From JALYJG01 sp033763555 (GTDB taxonomy: Bacteria; Pseudomonadota; Alphaproteobacteria; UBA9219), in assembly GCA_033763555.1 (NCBI GenBank), contig JANRKK010000045.1, positions 15,859 through 79,858 on the forward strand: a DNA stretch of 64,000 bases, given 5' to 3'. The notes beneath the pieces are model-generated. The model was not told where the DNA came from, did not search any database, and saw only the letters and a list, made by a program, of their open reading frames with translations. The position numbers and the translations under genes are program-made. Below are positions 23,030 through 31,721 of the stretch, piece after piece. Positions within the stretch are counted from its first letter, which is position 1. Each line of letters begins with the position of its first letter.

Positions 23030-23587
23030 ATGATCACCGTTAAAGAACTCGCCATACCGGATGTTAAACTACTGATGCCCAAGCTGCATCAGGATGACCG
23101 GGGCTATGTCACGGAAATTGCCCATGACCGACACCTGCAAGAACTGGGCATTCCTATGAGATTCATGCAGGAAAACCAGTCTCTCTCCCGCCATAAAAAC
23201 ACCGTCCGCGGCTTGCACGGGCAGCAACCACCGCATGCGCAGGCCAAGCTGGTACGCGTGCTGCGCGGCAAAATTTTTGATGTCGCCGTGGATGTGCGGC
23301 CTCAATCCAAAACCTATGGTCAATATGTCAGCGCCGTTTTGTCGGAAGATGAAGTCACGCAGATGTTTATCCCGGCTGGATTCCTGCATGGTTTCTGCAC
23401 ATTGGAAGACAACACCGTCGTGCTTTATAAAATGTCGGATTTCTATGCGCCGGGAAATGAGGTTGGCATTATCTGGAACGACCCCGATGTGAAGATCGAC
23501 TGGCCCGTTGATCCGTCTAAAGCCATTCTGTCCGGCAAGGATGAGAAGCTGCCTCGCTTCAAAGATTTTCCCCGTATCGCGTGGTGA
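23030..23587 (+). CDS. rfbC: dTDP-4-dehydrorhamnose 3,5-epimerase
   Basis: Third enzyme of dTDP-L-rhamnose synthesis, a cupin-fold epimerase, 185 residues. The family regions are present: FMQENQSLSRHKNTVRGLHG with the catalytic histidine, AKLVRVLRGKIFDVAVDVR, FIPAGFLHGFCTLED and NDPDVKIDWP. The usual RGLHYQ/RGLHFQ is RGLHGQ here, replacing an aromatic residue near the active site, a small oddity. It is the first gene of rfbC-rfbB-rfbD-rfbA, with the repeat block immediately upstream and the next gene starting inside its stop. Confidence 0.93.
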   Translation: MITVKELAIPDVKLLMPKLHQDDRGYVTEIAHDRHLQELGIPMRFMQENQSLSRHKNTVRGLHGQQPPHAQAKLVRVLRGKIFDVAVDVRPQSKTYGQYVSAVLSEDEVTQMFIPAGFLHGFCTLEDNTVVLYKMSDFYAPGNEVGIIWNDPDVKIDWPVDPSKAILSGKDEKLPRFKDFPRIAW

Positions 23588-24666
23588 GTTCTGTGCAAAC
23601 TATTATCGTCACAGGCGCGGCAGGTTTTATCGGTTCGGCTTTGTGCCGTTATTTGCGCAGCAACAAACTGGCGCGGGTGATCGGTATCGACGCCATGACC
23701 TATGCCGCCAGCCGCGAAGCGCTGGACAGCCTCAAGAATGACCCTGATTTTCGACTGGTTGAAGCGGATATTTGTGACGGCACAGCCGTCATGGAAATTC
23801 TGGCCGCCAGCTCACCGGATGGCGTTATCCATCTGGCCGCCGAGACGCATGTTGACCGTTCGATCGACAATCCTGGCGCATTCATTCAGGCCAATGTCGT
23901 TGGCACCTATGCTATGCTCGAGATGGTACGCTTTTATCTGGCGGTGATGCCGGAGGAACGGCGTAAGAATTTCCGCTTTCTGCATGTGTCGACCGACGAG
24001 GTTTATGGCTCACTCGGCCCCAAGGGACGCTTTACGGAAGAAACCGCCTATGCGCCAAATTCGCCCTATGCCGCCAGCAAGGCGGCGGCTGACCATCTGG
24101 CGCGCGCATGGTACAGCACCTTTGATCTTCCGGTACTCATCAGCAATTGCTCAAACAATTATGGCCCCTATCAATTTCCGGAAAAACTCATCCCGCTCTG
24201 CATTGCTAAAGCGCTGAACGGCGAAAAGCTTCCGATCTATGGCAAGGGAGAAAATATTCGCGACTGGCTGTTTGTCGACGACCATGCCGAAGCGCTGTAC
24301 ACAATCTACAACAAAGGACGTCTTGGCGAAAAATACAACGTTGGCGGCGACGCAGAATGGAAAAATCTTGATCTGGTGCATGAGCTTTGCGCAGCGCTGG
24401 ATGAGATGCTGCCAAAATCATCGCATCGCCCACATAAAAATCTAATTACCTACGTCACCGACAGGCCCGGCCATGATGCGCGCTACGCCATGGATTTCAC
24501 AAAACTGAAGAAAGAACTGGGATGGACGCCACGCACATCCCTGCGCGAAGGACTGAAGAAGACCGTGGCCTGGTATATCGAGAACCGTTCCTGGTGCGAT
24601 GACATACGCCTCCGCAAATATAGTGGTGAACGATTGGGGCAGCTTTCATCCGCTGTAAATACCTGA
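23581..24666 (+). CDS. rfbB: dTDP-glucose 4,6-dehydratase
   Basis: NAD-dependent extended SDR that makes dTDP-4-keto-6-deoxyglucose from dTDP-glucose. It has IIVTGAAGFIGSALCRYL, HLAAETHVDRSIDNP, FLHVSTDEVYGSLGP (the catalytic TDE) and SPYAASKAAADHLARAW (Tyr and Lys). ISNCSNNYGPYQFPEKLIPL and NIRDWLFVDDH are further RmlB marks. At about 361 residues it is of normal length. Three GTG starts are possible at 23581, 23584 and 23593; all but the last overlap the rfbC stop. Second gene of the rhamnose operon. Confidence 0.95.
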   Translation: MVSSVQTIIVTGAAGFIGSALCRYLRSNKLARVIGIDAMTYAASREALDSLKNDPDFRLVEADICDGTAVMEILAASSPDGVIHLAAETHVDRSIDNPGAFIQANVVGTYAMLEMVRFYLAVMPEERRKNFRFLHVSTDEVYGSLGPKGRFTEETAYAPNSPYAASKAAADHLARAWYSTFDLPVLISNCSNNYGPYQFPEKLIPLCIAKALNGEKLPIYGKGENIRDWLFVDDHAEALYTIYNKGRLGEKYNVGGDAEWKNLDLVHELCAALDEMLPKSSHRPHKNLITYVTDRPGHDARYAMDFTKLKKELGWTPRTSLREGLKKTVAWYIENRSWCDDIRLRKYSGERLGQLSSAVNT

Positions 24667-24667
24667 C

Positions 24668-25570
24668 ATGGCGATAAAGCGCATCATGCTTCTGGGTGCA
24701 ACGGGACAGATCGGGCAAGCCGTGCGGGCGCAACCCCTGCCTGGCGATTGGCAGCTTGGCGTTTATGGCCGCGCAGAATTCGATGCCACCGACCATCAGG
24801 CCATGCAAAGCGCGATACAGACTTTTAAACCGGATCTTATTATCAACGCCGCCGCGATGACGGCTGTTGATAAATGCGAAATAGAGCAAGACGCGGCCAT
24901 GGAAGCGAATTTTGAGGCTCCGGCCCATCTCGCCGTGCAATGCGGCGCAGCCGACATACCACTCATTCACTTGTCGACGGATTATGTTTTCGACGGCACG
25001 GAAAACAGGCCCTACCGCACCGATGATGCGATGAATCCGCTCAGCACCTATGGCCAGAGCAAAATGATGGGCGAGGAATCCATCCGGCATGAGCTGGCCT
25101 GGCATGTTATCCTGCGCGTCTCATCTGTGTTCAGCGCCTTTGGCACAAATCTTCTGACCAAAACGCTGCAGATGATTGATGAGCGCGATGAGCTGAAAAT
25201 CGTCACCGACCAGAAATCCTGCCCGACCCCGGCGCAGGATATTGCTAAGGCTGTCGTTGTGATGGGCGATGCCATTCTGCGCGGTAAAAGCAACGGCTTC
25301 GGTACATTCCATTTCTGCGGCACGCCGGACGTTACGCGTCTGGAATTCGTCACCGACATTATGAATGCCTATGCGCCTTATACCGCGAAGCGGCCAAAAA
25401 TCACCCCGGCACTCAGCGCCGACTTCCCCGGCTTTGCCCAGCGGCCTGCCTATTCCTCGCTGGATTGCAGCCGTATTCAGGAAATTTACGGCCTTACGCA
25501 AAGGCCATGGCGCGACGGGCTGGCTGAGGCTATGGATGTGTTGATGCATGGTAAAAGGAAAGTGGCATGA
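24668..25570 (+). CDS. rfbD: dTDP-4-dehydrorhamnose reductase
   Basis: Final step to dTDP-L-rhamnose, NAD(P)H-dependent, 300 residues. IMLLGATGQIGQAV is the nucleotide-binding turn. DLIINAAAMTAVDKCE, HLSTDYVFDGTENRPY and the catalytic YGQSKMMGE are classical RmlD motifs. RVSSVFSAFGTNLLTKTL follows. It begins two bases after the rfbB stop and its own stop overlaps the rfbA start (ATGA), so the operon is tightly coupled. Confidence 0.95.
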   Translation: MAIKRIMLLGATGQIGQAVRAQPLPGDWQLGVYGRAEFDATDHQAMQSAIQTFKPDLIINAAAMTAVDKCEIEQDAAMEANFEAPAHLAVQCGAADIPLIHLSTDYVFDGTENRPYRTDDAMNPLSTYGQSKMMGEESIRHELAWHVILRVSSVFSAFGTNLLTKTLQMIDERDELKIVTDQKSCPTPAQDIAKAVVVMGDAILRGKSNGFGTFHFCGTPDVTRLEFVTDIMNAYAPYTAKRPKITPALSADFPGFAQRPAYSSLDCSRIQEIYGLTQRPWRDGLAEAMDVLMHGKRKVA

Positions 25571-26448
25571 CAATCAAGAAAGGCATCATCCTCGCGGGCG
25601 GCAGCGGCACGCGCCTTTATCCTGCCACGCGCGCGATCAGCAAGCAGCTGATGCCCATTTATGACAAGCCAATGATTTATTATTCGCTCTCGACCATCAT
25701 GCTGTCAGGCATCCGCGAATTTCTGCTGATCAGCACGCCACGCGATATTCCCCTGTTCAAGGGGCTGCTCGGCGACGGCAGCCAATGGGGCATCAATATT
25801 TCCTACGCTGAACAGGCAGCGCCGAACGGGCTGGCTGAGGCCTTTATCATTGGCCGCTCATTCATTGGCAATGACAATGTGGCGATGATTTTAGGTGATA
25901 ATCTTTATTACGGTCAGGGCTTGCAGGATTTGCTGCCTCAGGTGGCTGAAAAACGATCCGGTGCGACCGTGTTCGGCTATCGCGTTGCCAATCCGGAGCG
26001 CTATGGCGTGATTGTTTATGACGATGCGGGTAGACCCATCGACATGATTGAAAAGCCGAAAGATCCGCCGTCACGTTGGGCAATCACAGGACTTTATTTC
26101 TATGACAATCAGGTTGTCGAGATTGCCAAGAGCCTGAAGCCCTCACCACGCGGCGAGCTCGAAATCACCGACCTGAACCGTGTTTATCTCAAACAGCAGA
26201 ATATGGATGTCATACGGCTGGGGCGCGGTTATGCCTGGCTGGATACCGGAACACATGAATCCCTTGGCACCGCATCAGATTTCGTCCGCATCATTGAACA
26301 ACGCCAGGGCTTGAAAATCGGCTGCCCCGAAGAAATTGCCTTCGCCCGCGGCTATATCAGCGCCGAGCAGGTCCTGAAAATCGTAGGACAAATGGGCCAG
26401 ACAGAATACGCGGCCTATTTATGGGATTTGGTTGATCCAGAACCCTAA
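25567..26448 (+). CDS. rfbA: Glucose-1-phosphate thymidylyltransferase
   Basis: Makes dTDP-glucose from glucose-1-phosphate and dTTP, the entry to the rhamnose pathway. The 293-residue protein has the nucleotidyltransferase signature IILAGGSGTRLYPATRAISK followed by QLMPIYDKPMIYYSLS, then AMILGDNLYYGQGL with the metal-binding Asp, IEKPKDPPSRWAITGLYFYD and GRGYAWLDTGTHESL. Last gene of rfbCBDA. Its stop overlaps the convergent miaA stop by 4 bp, so the two transcripts meet with no spacer. Confidence 0.95.
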   Translation: MTIKKGIILAGGSGTRLYPATRAISKQLMPIYDKPMIYYSLSTIMLSGIREFLLISTPRDIPLFKGLLGDGSQWGINISYAEQAAPNGLAEAFIIGRSFIGNDNVAMILGDNLYYGQGLQDLLPQVAEKRSGATVFGYRVANPERYGVIVYDDAGRPIDMIEKPKDPPSRWAITGLYFYDNQVVEIAKSLKPSPRGELEITDLNRVYLKQQNMDVIRLGRGYAWLDTGTHESLGTASDFVRIIEQRQGLKIGCPEEIAFARGYISAEQVLKIVGQMGQTEYAAYLWDLVDPEP

Positions 26449-27305
26449 AACGCCCATTGATTCCGAAACCATGTCATTTGCCGTTTAGCATAGTTGCGCG
26501 TTGCCTGCTGGGCTTTTGCAATGGATTCATCCAACGGCATCTCATTCCGCAGATAGGCGCCAATCTCCCGAACACCGAGAGTTTTCATCGCGGGCAATTC
26601 AGCATTCAGGTTACGCGCAAGAAAAGCCCTCACTTCGTCGACGGCACCCTGTTCGATCATCCCGGCAAAGCGGCGGTCACAGGCGGCGTAGAGCGTTGTG
26701 CGCTCAGGCAAAAGCAGGTGAGGCTCAATGGAAAAAAATTCCAGATAATTTTCGGGCGTATTTTTCTGCCAATGGATAATCGGCTTCCCGGTATGCGCAG
26801 CAACCTCATAAGCGCGGATTAGTCTTTGGCGGTCATTTTTTTCCAGACGCCGGGCGCTTTCCGGATCAAGCCTGGCCAATTCTCTACGAAATTCTTCTTC
26901 GCCTAGCTCTGCATAAAGTTTTTCGGCTTTCTCCCGAACCTCGCCCGGAATTTCAGGAATATCTGCCAGCCCACCGAGCAGCGCCCGGAAATACATTCCC
27001 GTTCCGCCGACAAGAATAGGCGTCCGCCCGTTATCGATGGTCTTCGCAATCGCTCGCTTTGCCAGAGCCACCCATTTTCCGGCCGATGAAGACTCCGATG
27101 GATCGAGAACGCCATACAGTTCATGTGGAACCTCGCGGCATTCGGATTCGCTGGGCTGCGCAGTTAAAATCGGCAATCCGGCATAGACCTGCATGGCGTC
27201 GGCATTGATGATGGTGCCGTTGGATCCGCGCGCTATCTCAAGCGCCAAAGCGGACTTTCCCGAGGCTGTAGGGCCAGCAATAAGAATGATTTTGGGCTGC
27301 AGCAT
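26445..27305 (-). CDS. miaA: tRNA dimethylallyltransferase
   Basis: Adds the dimethylallyl group to A37 of tRNAs reading UNN codons. IILIAGPTASGKSALALEIA is the P-loop, NADAMQVYAGLPILTAQPS (with the DxxQ-type substrate contact) follows, and VGGTGMYFRALLGGLADIP and the late RNYAKRQMTWFRNQ motif are diagnostic. Length 286 is slightly below the usual 300. Monocistronic on the minus strand, divergent from tatA. Confidence 0.96.
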   Translation of the reverse strand: MLQPKIILIAGPTASGKSALALEIARGSNGTIINADAMQVYAGLPILTAQPSESECREVPHELYGVLDPSESSSAGKWVALAKRAIAKTIDNGRTPILVGGTGMYFRALLGGLADIPEIPGEVREKAEKLYAELGEEEFRRELARLDPESARRLEKNDRQRLIRAYEVAAHTGKPIIHWQKNTPENYLEFFSIEPHLLLPERTTLYAACDRRFAGMIEQGAVDEVRAFLARNLNAELPAMKTLGVREIGAYLRNEMPLDESIAKAQQATRNYAKRQMTWFRNQWAF

Positions 27306-27400
27306 GGGTGGTTTTTAAGACAAAACAGGCCCGAAAGAATAGGCATTTGTCTCAGAACGCCAGTTTTGATAGCTTGGCAACATCAAGAAAGGCGGAAAAT

Positions 27401-27583
27401 ATGGGATTAAGCATCTGGCATCTTCTGGTCGTTTTGGCGGTTGTCCTGGTCATATTCGGGGCCGGACGGCTTCCGCAAGTGATGGGTGATCTCGGCAAAG
27501 GCATACGCAGCTTCAAGGCAGGGCTGAGCGGCGAAGACAAATCCGACAAGCCAAAATTGCCGCCTTCGGATACATCCGCCTGA
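27401..27583 (+). CDS. tatA: Sec-independent translocase subunit TatA
   Basis: Pore-forming component of the twin-arginine export system, 60 residues: one N-terminal membrane helix (LSIWHLLVVLAVVLVIFGAG), the RLPQVMGDLGKGIRSFKAGL amphipathic helix with the conserved FGxGRLP and F39-type residues, and a short charged tail. ATG 27401 with AAGGCGGA before it gives the normal TatA N-terminus; the longer upstream frame is not coding. First of tatABC, 18 bp before tatB. Confidence 0.95.
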   Translation: MGLSIWHLLVVLAVVLVIFGAGRLPQVMGDLGKGIRSFKAGLSGEDKSDKPKLPPSDTSA

Positions 27584-27602
27584 CGTTTTTCTGGCTTCCA
27601 CA

Positions 27603-27857
27603 ATGCTCGACGTAGCCTGGCCAGAACTTATGGTGATCGGGGCGGTGGCGCTTGTGGCCATCGGTCCAAAAGACCTGCCCAAGGTCATGCACACGCTTGG
27701 CCAATGGGCTGGAAAAGCCCGCGATCTTGCGCATGATTTCCAGCGCGCCTTCGAGCAGCTGAGCTATGAAAATGAAATTGCCGAAAAATTGAAAAAGCAG
27801 GACGCAACACCGCCTGCTTCACCAGAACCGCCGAACCATGACCGACCAGCAACTTGA
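27603..27857 (+). CDS. tatB: Sec-independent translocase subunit TatB, short form
   Basis: TatB binds TatC and receives twin-arginine signal peptides. It opens with MLDVAWPELMVIGAVALVAI GPKDLP (membrane helix and the TatB-type GPKDLPKVM hinge), followed by an amphipathic helix WAGKARDLAHDFQRAFEQL. At 84 residues it is much shorter than the 150-170 typical of the family, lacking most of the C-terminal tail, but the functional parts are there. Its last codons overlap tatC by 20 bp, so translation is coupled. Confidence 0.93.
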   Translation: MLDVAWPELMVIGAVALVAIGPKDLPKVMHTLGQWAGKARDLAHDFQRAFEQLSYENEIAEKLKKQDATPPASPEPPNHDRPAT

Positions 27858-28638
27858 CCCGCTGCGGCAACCCCTGCTCGCGCATCTTCTGGAACTGCGC
27901 AAGCGGCTGATCTGGTCGCTAACGGCTATTTTGATCGGCTTTGCTGTTAGCTACTGTTTTGCAGCGGAAATTTATGAGTTTCTGGTACGCCCGCTTGCGC
28001 ATGTAACCGAAGGCGAAAACCGCCGTCTGATTTATACGGGCCTGACGGAAGCCTTCGTCACCTACATCAAGCTGGCTTTGTGGACAGGATGCTTCATCGC
28101 TTTTCCAGTTATCGCCACGCAGATATGGATGTTTGTCGCGCCGGGTCTATACAAAAACGAACGCCGCGCATTTTTTCCATTCTTGATCGCTACGCCCGTT
28201 TTTTTCTTGATGGGTGCTGCTGTGGCCTATTATTTCGTTTTTCCGATGGCATGGAAATTTTTTCTGAGCTTTGAAATTCCAGTTGCCGCTGGAGGATTGC
28301 CCGTCCAACTCGAAGCCCGCGTCAGCGAGTATCTGTCGCTTTCCATGACGGTTATTTTTGCGTTTGGTATTGCCTTTGAACTGCCCGTCATTCTGGTTTT
28401 GCTGACGCGCGTCGGGCTTTTGTCCTCGGCCAAACTCTCGGCTTTCCGGCGCTACGCCATTGTTCTGATTTTTATCGTTGCGGCCGTTATTACCCCGCCC
28501 GATGTCATCAGCCAGATCAGCCTCGCCTTGCCGCTCATGCTTCTTTACGAATTGTCGATTTTAGGCGCGAAATGGGTGGAAAGAGGGCGTATTATAGGAA
28601 GCACGAATCACGCCGCCCATCCGGGAGACCCCTCATGA
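27838..28638 (+). CDS. tatC: Sec-independent translocase subunit TatC
   Basis: Six-helix membrane receptor of the Tat system, 266 residues. The family motifs are present: PLLAHLLELRKRLIWSL near the start, FLVRPLAHV, YTGLTEAFVTYIKLA and FGIAFELPVILVLLTRVGLL. VAAVITPPDVISQISLALPL completes the last helices. It overlaps tatB at the start and the DUF4153 gene at the end (ATGA at 28635-28638). Confidence 0.96.
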   Translation: MTDQQLDPLRQPLLAHLLELRKRLIWSLTAILIGFAVSYCFAAEIYEFLVRPLAHVTEGENRRLIYTGLTEAFVTYIKLALWTGCFIAFPVIATQIWMFVAPGLYKNERRAFFPFLIATPVFFLMGAAVAYYFVFPMAWKFFLSFEIPVAAGGLPVQLEARVSEYLSLSMTVIFAFGIAFELPVILVLLTRVGLLSSAKLSAFRRYAIVLIFIVAAVITPPDVISQISLALPLMLLYELSILGAKWVERGRIIGSTNHAAHPGDPS

Positions 28639-30404
28639 TAACGCAGCACACAAATAAAATCCGCGTTGCCATCGGCTTTGCACAAGGGCTCATGTTGTTC
28701 GCTCTGCACAAAGCGGCGGTTACCGGAACATGGTGGCCCGGCACGGATGCCCTCAGCTTCTCAGCGCTGCTGATGATGGTTGTTATGGTTCCACCCTTAC
28801 TGATCACAGGCTATGGCCAGATGCGAACGCGCTCTTTATTCGCCTGGGGGCTTTGCGCCGCCGTCCTGCTGGCTGGCCTGGCAATGTATGATGTCAGCAC
28901 CCGCGGCGGCGTCGATGTCAACGGACTGCTTTCCTACCGCGAAGCCCGGCAGGTGAATGCGCCGTCCTTTATGCTCGTATTCTTTGCAGCAGTCGGGTTT
29001 TGTATCGCTCATACTTTGATTATGGCAGGCGATGCTGAAAGAAAATATATCTCTTCCTACCCGCGTTACTTCGATACCGCATGGAAACTGGCCGTGCAGG
29101 TTATTCTATCAGGCGTGTTTGTCGGGCTCTTCTGGGGCGTTCTGATCTTGGGCTCTGCCCTTTTCAATCTCATCAAAATCAAATTCATCTCGGACCTTAT
29201 TGAAAAGGAATGGTTCTATTATCCAGCGACAGCAATGGCTTTTGCCTACGCTCTGCATGTTACGGATGTGCGCGGCAATCTGGTGCGCAGCATCCGCACC
29301 TTGAAGCTAACGCTTTTCTCATGGCTTCTGCCGCTGATGGCCTTGTTCGGAGCTGGTTTCCTCATCGCCCTTCCCTTTCAGGGGTTGGAGCATTTGTGGA
29401 GCACCCGTTACGCCAGCGTTATCCTTCTGGCGGCAGCGGCCTGGCTGATCGTGCTGATCAACGCCGCTTATCAGGATGGCACACCAGAACATGCGCCGCC
29501 GAAAATCCTGCGTTATGCGGGTTCTCTAGCTTCCGTTCTGCTGTTGCCTCTGGTCGTGATTGCCGCTTACGCCATTTCTCTGCGCGTCGAGCAATATGGC
29601 TGGACGGCCAACCTTATCCAAAAATTCGCCTGTGTGATTGTCGGCATGTGCTACGCCGTCGGCTATTTATGGGCCGCCATTATACCGCACCCATGGCTGC
29701 GCAAGCTGGAGCGCACCAATATTCTGGCTGCGCTGCTCACTCTGGCTGTTTTGCTGGCGCTGTTCACGCCGATTGCCGACCCGGCACGCCTCTCTGTCAC
29801 CAGCCAGATCGGCCGCCTGGAAAAAGGCGAGGTATCGCCTGACAAGTTTGACTATGTCTATCTTGCCAAAGAAGGTGAGATTTACGGAACAAACGCCCTC
29901 AAAAAACTGGAAGCCGCCGCCAGCGGCCCGCAGGCTGAGTTGATCAAGAAAAAGGTCAGCGAAGCCCTGCTCTCGAAAAATAGCCCACGCCCGCTGCGCG
30001 TTCCACTGGTCGATGTTACGGATATTACGGTTTATCCCAAAGGCCGGAACCTACCGGAAAGCTTTACGAGACAAGTATGGGATGTCTCCAAAGTTGAACG
30101 CTGGGAGATGCCGTCCTGCCTCTACAACATCGAACAGAAATGTGAAGCGTTTTTGATCGACGGAGCAAAGGGTGTGGAGTTCATTATCCTTATGGATGTT
30201 GCCGCTTATGGTAACTCAGTTATCTTTCACTCTGCCGAAGGTGGCTGGAAGAATGCAGGCAGGCTCTGGCAAGGCAAGCTGAACTGTAAAGGCATTCGTG
30301 AAGCCCTGCGCAGCAAGCCATTCAAAATGGTGCCCTCAGGCAAACAAGAACTTGAGGTTGATGGCATACGCATCCCCTTCAAACCCGACGATAAATGCCC
30401 GTAA
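28635..30404 (+). CDS. DUF4153 domain-containing membrane protein
   Basis: A 589-residue protein matching in layout the DUF4153 family: about eleven membrane helices in the first 370 residues followed by a soluble, probably periplasmic, C-terminal domain of about 210 residues. Recognisable stretches are RYFDTAWKLAVQVILSGVFVG and SVILLAAAAWLIVLINAAYQDG (each seen in part). The function of the family is unknown. ATG 28635 overlaps the tatC stop in an ATGA, so it belongs to the tat transcript, and serS follows 12 bp later. A link to envelope stress or export is only suggested by position. Confidence 0.82.
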   Translation: MITQHTNKIRVAIGFAQGLMLFALHKAAVTGTWWPGTDALSFSALLMMVVMVPPLLITGYGQMRTRSLFAWGLCAAVLLAGLAMYDVSTRGGVDVNGLLSYREARQVNAPSFMLVFFAAVGFCIAHTLIMAGDAERKYISSYPRYFDTAWKLAVQVILSGVFVGLFWGVLILGSALFNLIKIKFISDLIEKEWFYYPATAMAFAYALHVTDVRGNLVRSIRTLKLTLFSWLLPLMALFGAGFLIALPFQGLEHLWSTRYASVILLAAAAWLIVLINAAYQDGTPEHAPPKILRYAGSLASVLLLPLVVIAAYAISLRVEQYGWTANLIQKFACVIVGMCYAVGYLWAAIIPHPWLRKLERTNILAALLTLAVLLALFTPIADPARLSVTSQIGRLEKGEVSPDKFDYVYLAKEGEIYGTNALKKLEAAASGPQAELIKKKVSEALLSKNSPRPLRVPLVDVTDITVYPKGRNLPESFTRQVWDVSKVERWEMPSCLYNIEQKCEAFLIDGAKGVEFIILMDVAAYGNSVIFHSAEGGWKNAGRLWQGKLNCKGIREALRSKPFKMVPSGKQELEVDGIRIPFKPDDKCP

Positions 30405-30416
30405 GGCCACCTGCCC

Positions 30417-31721
30417 ATGCATGACATACGTTTCATTCGTGAAAATCCCGATGCGTTCTACGCAGGGCTAAGACGCCGTGGATATGTATCTCCTGGATTA
30501 ACAGGCTATGGCGATGCCGCAGAGGACATTCTTGACCTTGATACTGAACGCCGTAAAAAACAGACTTTAATGCAGGAGTTACAGGCCCAACGGAATGATC
30601 TATCCAAACAAGTTGGAGAGATTAAACGTAAAGGCAACAATGCTGATGCTTTAATGCAGGAAGTCACGGCTATTAAGGACAAAATCGCTACGCTAGAAAA
30701 TGAAGAACAACAAGTTGCCCTCCAGTTGAACCAAATACTCTCAAGCCTTCCCAATCTTGCCGCCGATAATGTTCCCGACGGCGTCGATGAAAAAGGCAAT
30801 AAAGAATTGCGCCGCTCCGGTGAACCCAAACGCACCAACTCCGCCAAGCAGCATTTCGATCTGGGCGAAGCACTCGGTTATATGGATTTTGCGACGGCAA
30901 CCAAATTATCTGGTGCGCGCTTTACTCTGCTGAAAGGGCCTCTGGCACGACTGGAACGCGCCCTTGGCAATTTCATGCTGGATATTCATACGAAAGAATT
31001 CGGCTACACCGAAGTTTCCCCGCCCCTGCTCGTGCGTGAAGAAATTATGTATGGCACAGGCCAGCTGCCGAAGTTCCGTGATGATCAGTTTCAGACCAAT
31101 ACCGGGCTTTGGCTCATTCCCACCGCCGAAGTGCCACTAACTAATTTCGTAAACGATATGATTATCGAGCGCGAAACTCTGCCCTTCCGCTTTACCGCAA
31201 AAACGCCATGTTTCCGTGCCGAAGCTGGGGCTGCGGGCAAGGATACCCGCGGCATGTTGCGCCAACACCAGTTTTACAAGGTTGAGCTTGTGAGCATTAC
31301 AACCCCCGATCAATCCGAACAGGAACATGACCGCATGACTGCCTGCGCCGAGGCTGTTCTGAAAAAACTGGAACTGCCCTTCCGCACCATGGTTCTGTGC
31401 GCGGGCGATATGGGCTTTGCCGCCCGTAAGACCTACGACATCGAAGTCTGGATGCCGGGCCAGAATGCCTATCGTGAGATTTCCAGTTGCTCCAACTGCG
31501 GTGATTTCCAGGCGCGACGCATGAATGCGCGCAGTAAGGCGGCAGGTGACAAGAACACCGAATTTGTCCATACGCTGAACGGATCGGGCATCGCCGTTGG
31601 CCGCGCCCTGATCGCCATTATGGAAAACTTCCAGCAGCCGGATGGTTCCATCGTTATTCCAACGGCACTGCAACCCTATATGGACGGCATGAAACAAATC
31701 GAGGCGGGAGCCAAACCATGA
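30417..31721 (+). CDS. serS: Seryl-tRNA synthetase
   Basis: Class II synthetase charging tRNA-Ser. The N-terminal 110 residues form the tRNA-binding coiled coil. Motif 2 is seen in TPCFRAEAGAAGKDTRGMLR and HQFYKVELV. Motif 3 is NGSGIAVGRALIAIMENFQQ. EISSCSNCGDFQARRMNAR is the serine-adenylate pocket. Length 434 is standard. Its stop overlaps the start of the NlpD-like gene (ATGA 31718-31721). Confidence 0.97.
   Translation: MHDIRFIRENPDAFYAGLRRRGYVSPGLTGYGDAAEDILDLDTERRKKQTLMQELQAQRNDLSKQVGEIKRKGNNADALMQEVTAIKDKIATLENEEQQVALQLNQILSSLPNLAADNVPDGVDEKGNKELRRSGEPKRTNSAKQHFDLGEALGYMDFATATKLSGARFTLLKGPLARLERALGNFMLDIHTKEFGYTEVSPPLLVREEIMYGTGQLPKFRDDQFQTNTGLWLIPTAEVPLTNFVNDMIIERETLPFRFTAKTPCFRAEAGAAGKDTRGMLRQHQFYKVELVSITTPDQSEQEHDRMTACAEAVLKKLELPFRTMVLCAGDMGFAARKTYDIEVWMPGQNAYREISSCSNCGDFQARRMNARSKAAGDKNTEFVHTLNGSGIAVGRALIAIMENFQQPDGSIVIPTALQPYMDGMKQIEAGAKP

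Noticed and set aside
24497..25105. 202-codon minus-strand frame across rfbB/rfbD
   Set aside because: Antisense shadow of two certain genes with intact motifs; composition not protein-like.
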